64,000 bases of DNA from Aptenodytes patagonicus (Eukaryota; Chordata; Aves; Sphenisciformes; Spheniscidae). The translations under genes and the position numbers were made by a program. The stretch is taken from contig NC_134950.1 in NCBI RefSeq assembly GCF_965638725.1, positions 166,446,853-166,510,852 on the forward strand, read 5' to 3'. Below are positions 57,901 to 64,000 of this stretch, one piece after another (position 1 is the stretch's first letter; every line of letters starts with the position of its first letter). The notes under the pieces were generated by a model. It saw only the letters and a program-made list of their open reading frames with translations. It was not told the DNA's origin and searched no databases.

Positions 57901-60900
57901 AGAGATGAGAGGCAGGTTCCTTAAATGAGAAACATCAATATGTGTAATGACAGTAGAATGCTCTTACAATCCTTTTTCTGCCTATTTCTAGGGACACAGA
58001 CCAGAATCCATGCCTTGAATTGGGTAAAAGCTCTTCACTCTCAGAACTGGCTGAAGTCTGAAGTTGTGCCTGAATAGTCAGATGATCCAGCACAAGGCTA
58101 GAACCCCTGGATCCCTGATCCCCCCTTTAGAGAACCCGGCTAATTCCTTCCTTCCCACCCCGTTAGAGTTTAGGAATATTTATACAAATATCAAAACCTC
58201 TTTCAATCTACAACTCTTGCCAAACTGAAGAAGTGGATGAGATAAACTGCTTTTCTGGGTCCCAGTTTCAGAAGAGTGGATGAAATCCAAGCTGACAAAC
58301 AACATATAACCACCACCCTTTTGATTAAAAGGCAGATGGCAAGATGCACTACAGAAGTCTTCCAGTGCCCCTCTCTACAAAGGCTCACTTTGACAGAACA
58401 GGTCAGTTTTGTGTCCTTACCTTAACCTTAGTACAAGGCTGATGGGGACTTTCGTATCTTCCTGTACCGGAGCTGCAGCAGGGGCAGGTGGGCCCTGCAA
58501 TAGGATTACATCATTTTAAAGCAGATTAACACTTCCTTTCTCTGGTTTTAAAACTAGAGATAACCTTGATCAACTACAAATACGAATAAAAGTTTAACTC
58601 ATCATTGGAATCATGACACTACAGAGAAAAAGACGACAGACTAATGAAACAGGAGAACTTCGCGCTTAAATAGTAACCCAGGAGGTCCTCTCTGCAATTG
58701 TCTTGAAAAGAGTAAAAGCTACACAGCTTTGAGAAATGCCACAATGGCAGGAGACTTCAGAAGAAGTGCTAAATGTAAAGAGACTTCTTGCTTTGCATCA
58801 AAACTTAAGGTTTTGGGGCATTCATGACAGCTTCAAGACCTCCTGTGTTTTAATCCCTGCCCCAAACATCTGATCTAAAAACCTGATACAATTGTGAACA
58901 GTACCTAGGAAATAATTTAATTGGCAGATTAGCATATACTCTCAGTTACTTTTTTGTGAAATCAAAGGCTTTAAGAGCATCTAGTAGCAATTTTATAGCT
59001 GCCTATTTTCACTTCTAAATTACTTCTGAGTAATTATCGGAACCTGTAATCAAAGCATTTTATATTGGTCAGCAGTAGATTTCCAGTAGGAAAGATCCAA
59101 GAGGTGTCCATCTTTATAGCACTTGTGATACTTCCAGTAAAGGGATGATTGTTAATCAATCTCCACCAAAAAACCCCAAACAAAACAGAGAAGGGTCGGT
59201 CACTCTTCCACTGCGCAAGTCATCTGTACTGCACATGCTGAGCCAGGGATTTTAAATCTGCAGTAACAAGACAGACACAACACTAGGCTGATAATTTAAG
59301 CCTTGAAGTCTTGACCAAGTTTTTTCACCTAGATCACTTGCTTTTTCATGAGAGAAAAAAATAACCCTTTGTTTAAGACTAGTATTTTACTCCATCTGTT
59401 GCTGCTCTTGTGCCAGCAATGCAGCTCAGGGCTTCTGATCACAATCTTGTTTCTGTTGAAGCTGAAAGCTTTACTAGGTCAATGAAAACAAAGAAGGGCC
59501 CATAGAGAGGCCCAGAGGTCTGCAAAACAATAACCAATGAGCTACAAGAACCAGGAGAGCTATAAAGAACACCACACTAATAGAAAGATCTGTAAAGAAC
59601 ACACTGATAAAAAGATCTGTAAAGAAGAACATATTGACAAAAAGGAGCCATAAAGAAGAACACACTGACACAAAGGTATGAAGTTCACCTTAGGACAAGC
59701 TACCAACAAATAAGCTACTGGGCACTAGTGGCAGGGAGCAAGATACTCTGCTAGTGCAAATCGGAATACTTCCACTGAGGCCAACACTGCTACTTCGATT
59801 TACCAAAGTCCTGGCCTTCACTGCTGCTGGTGTTTCAACTGCTGCATAAAATTCAGGGATTAAACACTGGCCCTTTTTCAAGAGATTTGAAGGGGTTTGC
59901 TTTAAGTATTAAAGCTACTTTTAATGTAGCCAAGAATATGTCAGACCCCAACTCCTCTATTTTTGTTTAATGACTAATGCGCTGTCTTTAACGGTTTTGT
60001 AAACAGGAACATGAGCTGACTGCAGTGAAGTGTTATACATATCTTTCTACGTTCTTTAAAATAAAAATAATGAAACATTTCTAGGAAGGAGTAAGACTAA
60101 GAGTTATTTTTTTGACCAACACTGCCAAGCCTCTTGCCCTTGGGTCCGCCAAAGGGTGATGCTAGCTTGGCCCCATCCAACAGTGACAGCCTCTCCCCAC
60201 CAACAAATATGAACACTCGTGTCTTTTATAAAAGAGGTGCCATCATTCAGGAGTCTGGCAAACTCTGCAGTGCTTTACTCCAGCAAACCACAAGACACGT
60301 TCCAAGTACCTCAGTAATGATTTGGGTTGGCCATTTTTCTCTTTTTAACACAAGTCAGAGCTCTTTCCTGACTTTGCTCTGGCTGCCTATCTGACCTATA
60401 TCCTACACTTTGGGGTGACGTAGCTAAGAATTAAACACGGACTTGTCAAGCTTTCACACTCCCTGTATTTCCCCTCAAAGGTCCATTATCCCCTCTCTGC
60501 TTGAAATGGAAGTGTTTGAAAGCACCACAAGGTTCAGAGCTTCCCAAAGATGGGGTTTCTCCACAATTTTTGACTGCTACAAGGACAGATTTAACCCAGG
60601 CCTCCTGTCTCTCTTTTGAAGCCTGGAGAACTTGCACGTTCTAGTTTCTTCCTCTCACTTTTCTCTCCACTTTTATCCCACAGATGCCAGTGATGCTGAG
60701 ACACACAATCAGAGCCTGTTTGTGCTGAACCTTAAACACCAGGAACAAGCAGCTGCTACTTAAATGAGACTCTCCTTTTCTCTTACCTTTAACCTTGCCT
60801 CAAGCCAAACAGAGTCCACTCCCTGAACAGCATAAAAAGTCACTGCTCACCCACAGAATAAGAATGAAAAACTGCTGTGCCCACATTGACTGTCTTCCTT

Positions 60901-62894
60901 TTGCAAGCCACCAGGCCAGCTGTCACTTCTGCATAAGCAGCAGCACTAATGCAACTCCAGACAAGCAACTTTCACGGCTTTAGATCATTTTAGCACGTCT
61001 TGAACAGAACGGCAAAGTGCAAAGCTGAAAGCTGGTATGAAGGGTTTCTGATCTTACCTGGGCTGCTGCTGGGGCTGCTGGAGGAGCCTGACTAGGTGGA
61101 GGTACAGCAGTTTGAGGTTGTGCAGGTACTTGTCCTGTAGCCTGAGGTAGTTGAGTAGGTGCCTGTGCTGGAGCATTGAGTGAAGGACCTGGCGGCTCAG
61201 CTGATGGGAATAACTGCAAGCAAAATGGCGTTTTAATGAGAAAAGGAACTCAGGAGTTCTGACTCAAGCCCCAGCTTTCCAAAAAGTGCTTTTTTGCTGC
61301 ATAACTCAGAGAAGTTCAATGCCAAGGGCATTCCTAGGCCTCTAGGACACTAACACCGATCCCAAGTTGGCGTTCAAGGGGTTCAATGTTTGCTCGTGTC
61401 CAGGGACCCCTTCTGGCCTGATATTTTCAAGTTTTACTCACCAGTAAAGAAGGATAAGAAACCAAGATAGCAGCATGACTGTGGATCCTGGACAAAAATT
61501 ACACACTGCAGCTAGCAAGGCTGGATGCACACAGATCATATCCTAGCTTGGATGAGAGCACCCTATCCCTTTAGTTATCCCTTCCCCTTCTCAGAATCCG
61601 AGTCCTACTTATATTTCCAAGTAGCCATGCAGTCAGAGCAGAGCAACTCTGCTTTGACTTGTAGTTCCTTTCAGAGAACACAGCCTAGCAAAGCATTATA
61701 ACTATCAACAATTTATCCATTAGTAAAACAAATGTCAGAGTCAGAGCAATCCAGATATTCAACTGAAAAGTGAATTTAGTGTGTTTTGAAGAACTTAAGC
61801 TCAAGACAAGACTGTTTAGGATTGGATTTACTAAGTTAGTCCCTTGCAAAAAAAATCATATGCAATTAATTTGGGGGTGGAGGAAAAGAGATAAATGAGA
61901 GTTTAACCTCTTTTACCTCTTGTGTTATTCAGAACAGAGAAACTGATTTTGGCATGGTAGCCAAAGAACTGTAAGCTTGATGGCACTTCTTCAGTGTGCC
62001 CTCCAACTTACTCCACTAAGTTGTAGGAAATATAAATGACCTTGAATATTGAAAACCTGGGCAGCAGACCTCCAAACCACAATATATATTAAGGGACATA
62101 TCACAATGGGGAAATTCATCCCAAAGGGATTCTGGTTTTCAGCATTTTCTTTGAATTTAAAGTTGTCAAATTACAGTGGCAGAACTGTAGTCTTTCTTAA
62201 GATCTCCCTTTATAATCAATCTTTGGAAACAGATGAAGGAAGAACAGGACAGCCTAACCCAAGACTAATTTCTAGGAGACAGCCCTGTTTATCTTTCCAC
62301 ACAGGTAGGGAAAAGAAAGACATAGTACAGTCTCTAGAAGATAAGCAGTCTCTATCATGAAAGATAAGATATACTAATATTCCTAATATAAGAAACACAG
62401 GACAGAACTGAAGGCAGATTATAAATTGTAATTGAAGTTTGCTATTAAATACTACCACAGATTTATTTCACATTTCTGAGCATAAGTTCCAAACCAGTGA
62501 ATTAGACTATGCAAAACAGACATTTTAAAGTTGTGGTTTGTTGTTTGGTTTTTTTTAAAGAGGAAATCGGAACACAGTTGTTTCGCTTAGGTTTTCTTGT
62601 GACCAATGCATTATCTTACAACAAACAGACTTTTGCCATAGCAAGTAAAGTTGGAAAGATATACACCAAACTTAACTCAGAAAGACCTCTTGGGGTTACA
62701 CAGCTAATGATTCCTTTTATAGAGAGGTTTTCAAACAGAGCTCAGCTAGATACTAGCTTCTACTTCACACAATATTGTTTTCAAAGGCTAATAAAAGCGT
62801 GTTCCTTGCAGCAACTAGGAGTCATTATTTCGGGAAGTCATTTGCAATTATAACTTACCTCGGAATTCTGTACAGGTTCTTTCACTCTGGGAGA
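54912..62894 (-). CDS. OXSR1: OXSR1 (oxidative stress responsive kinase 1), 3' part
   Basis: Ser/Thr kinase of the Ste20 family, activated by WNK kinases, which phosphorylates the cation-chloride cotransporters NKCC and KCC. Seven minus-strand exons join in phase: 62859-62894, 61058-61213, 58421-58494, 57408-57460, 56924-56992, 55938-56002 and 54912-54986, encoding the last 175 residues. The first gives SPRVKEPVQNSE. The second is a Pro/Ala/Gln-rich linker of 52 residues. The remainder is the CCT domain, which binds RFxV/I peptides in WNKs and substrates: KVPISLVLRLRNSKKELND, IRFEFTPGRD, GVSQELISAGLVDGRDLVI, AANLQKIVEEP and the C-terminus KLIGFAQLSIS. All junctions use GT-AG. The CCT domain is almost identical to the human one as I know it. 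The kinase domain and the S-motif exons lie beyond 64000. Human OXSR1 is likewise next to SLC22A13. Introns contain no other genes that I can see. Confidence 0.95.
55165..55215 (+). repeat. Poly-T tract in the last OXSR1 intron
   Basis: Runs of 8, about 22 and 8 T residues. On the OXSR1 strand this is an A-rich stretch. No retroposed gene body is recognised beside it. Confidence 0.7.
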
Positions 62895-63909
62895 CTGAAA
62901 AACAAAGAAAAAACTGTCACTGCCTTGACAAAAATTAGATTTAATGACTAGAAGGACTCTTCTGAATCACACTAAACATATGAAATCTACATAGTTGTTT
63001 TCAAATTATGTATATGTATTAAGATGCATAATAAAAGAGAAGCCACACAATTTGCTGGCAAGCTAAAGCATATCATAATACCCAGAAACATATAGTCATG
63101 TTCCAGGACTTGCAGTTCATATTTATGCAGTGGCATACAATACCTAAGCTGCTAGCATTGTTAACCATTAGCAAAATCCAGTACTCTTGAAGATCACTCA
63201 GATTGAATCAAATTACTTGTGCACCAGTACGGCAAAATCCATTTTAAGCTACCCAAGTCTTGCAGAAACAGATAAGCCACACAAGCCTTGTAGAATTCTG
63301 CTAGGAAACAAAACCCCTTCGTATACTTAGGGAAGCAGTTTGCAAACCAACTTGCTTAAACCATACAAAACCTTGGGGGGGAGGAGGGAAGTCAGCCTTA
63401 CTTGTACTGCTTTATAGAAAGAAATCTCTTGCCTGCTCTCCTTGCCCTTGGACTCTGCATTATGCTATGTTCTCCGTGAGAGAATGCAGAAAACTGACAG
63501 CTGTATACAAGTTCAGGAGTGAATCAGAGATTGGTGGAATGGAGGGGAAAGTGCAGTCAAAGCAATGCAACCAATCTTTGCTTATCAGTAAAACAAAGAT
63601 AACATGCATTAGCTATTCCACATGAGCCGGAAGGAGTTGCCAAGTACTCCTGGAAAGCCCTGCAATTAACAGAGTCTGCAGCTTTGACTTCTAACAGGAG
63701 CAATTACCATGTGGAGATAGACAGGTAGGATGGCTTGGTCCATGCTGGGATTAATAAAATAGATATTCCTTCTCCACACAATGGTCTAAAAGACAGGCTG
63801 CGATTAGGACAGTACAAGTTTGACAGAAGAACATAAGTCTCATCATGCCACTATCTTAACTTGAGCCAGTTTATGCACTAACCAATGCCACTAACTTAAC
63901 TGCTGCCAA
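62895..63909. other. OXSR1: OXSR1 intron, no further exon seen
   Basis: I searched the minus strand for the preceding OXSR1 exon, which should encode the acidic SDDEFDEE-type segment, and did not find it. It therefore lies beyond the right edge. Confidence 0.6.
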
Positions 63910-64000
63910 TGTGCTGGCTTTGGCTGGGATAATTTTCTTCACAGTAGCTAGTGTGGGGCTGTGTTTTGGATTTGTGCTGGAAACAGTGCTGATAACACAG
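63910..64000 (+). mobile_element. Start of an avian endogenous-retroviral LTR (cut by the window edge)
   Basis: The sequence starting TGTGCTGGCTTTGGCTGGG and continuing with TTTTCTTCACAGTAGCTAG and GATTTGTGCTGG matches, from memory, the start of a very common avian ERV LTR family. Only about 90 bp lie in the window, so its 3' end and target duplication cannot be checked. It would lie in an OXSR1 intron. Confidence 0.65.

Overview
The window looks like a bird chromosome. It carries several CR1 LINE fragments with the ATTCTATGAT-type 3' end and avian-type endogenous-retroviral LTRs. Its compact vertebrate genes match the human 3p22 neighbourhood (XIRP1, SLC22A13/14, OXSR1). The species cannot be named from the sequence. 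All genes are eukaryotic and intron-containing, so exon joins were made by hand from splice sites, reading phase and family similarity.

Layout. Positions 1-7551 are non-coding apart from simple repeats. Positions 7552-15279 are one giant coding exon of XIRP1 (Xin), a striated-muscle actin-binding protein with 27 recognisable 16-residue Xin repeats; its 3' UTR follows. Positions 20941-25680 are two exons encoding a single EPLIN/XIRP2-type LIM domain plus a long disordered tail, on the same strand as XIRP1. They may be alternative 3' exons of XIRP1 or a separate LIM gene. Positions 29790-36829 (+) hold a complete ten-exon SLC22A13-like transporter (copy A, 547 aa). Positions 41404-47874 (-) hold an inverted paralogue (copy B) with nine matching exons and an altered C-terminus. 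Positions 49798-50143 (-) hold a first-exon fragment (copy C). Positions 52325-62894 (-) hold the 3' half of OXSR1: seven coding exons for the linker and CCT domain, plus a long 3' UTR. The kinase exons lie beyond the right edge, where a further LTR begins.

The most unusual part is 29.8-54.1 kb, a degenerate set of inverted duplications. Copies A and B are inverted relative to each other and share a tract of about 1.2 kb (exons 5-6 and their introns) that is almost identical, although the rest of the genes has diverged; this looks like recent gene conversion. A second nearly identical inverted block joins the sequence just after the copy A stop codon to the OXSR1 3' UTR, so the two genes appear to share 3' UTR sequence and a polyadenylation signal. 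Later insertions separate the copies: a solo LTR with a perfect 5-bp target duplication in copy A intron 2, and a CR1 in copy B intron 3.

XIRP1 and the LIM exons concern the muscle cytoskeleton. The SLC22A13-like genes concern organic anion/urate/nicotinate-type transport in epithelia. OXSR1 is a stress kinase that controls cation-chloride cotransporters. They are neighbours by synteny and nothing suggests a shared pathway. No RNA genes or CRISPR-like arrays were seen.
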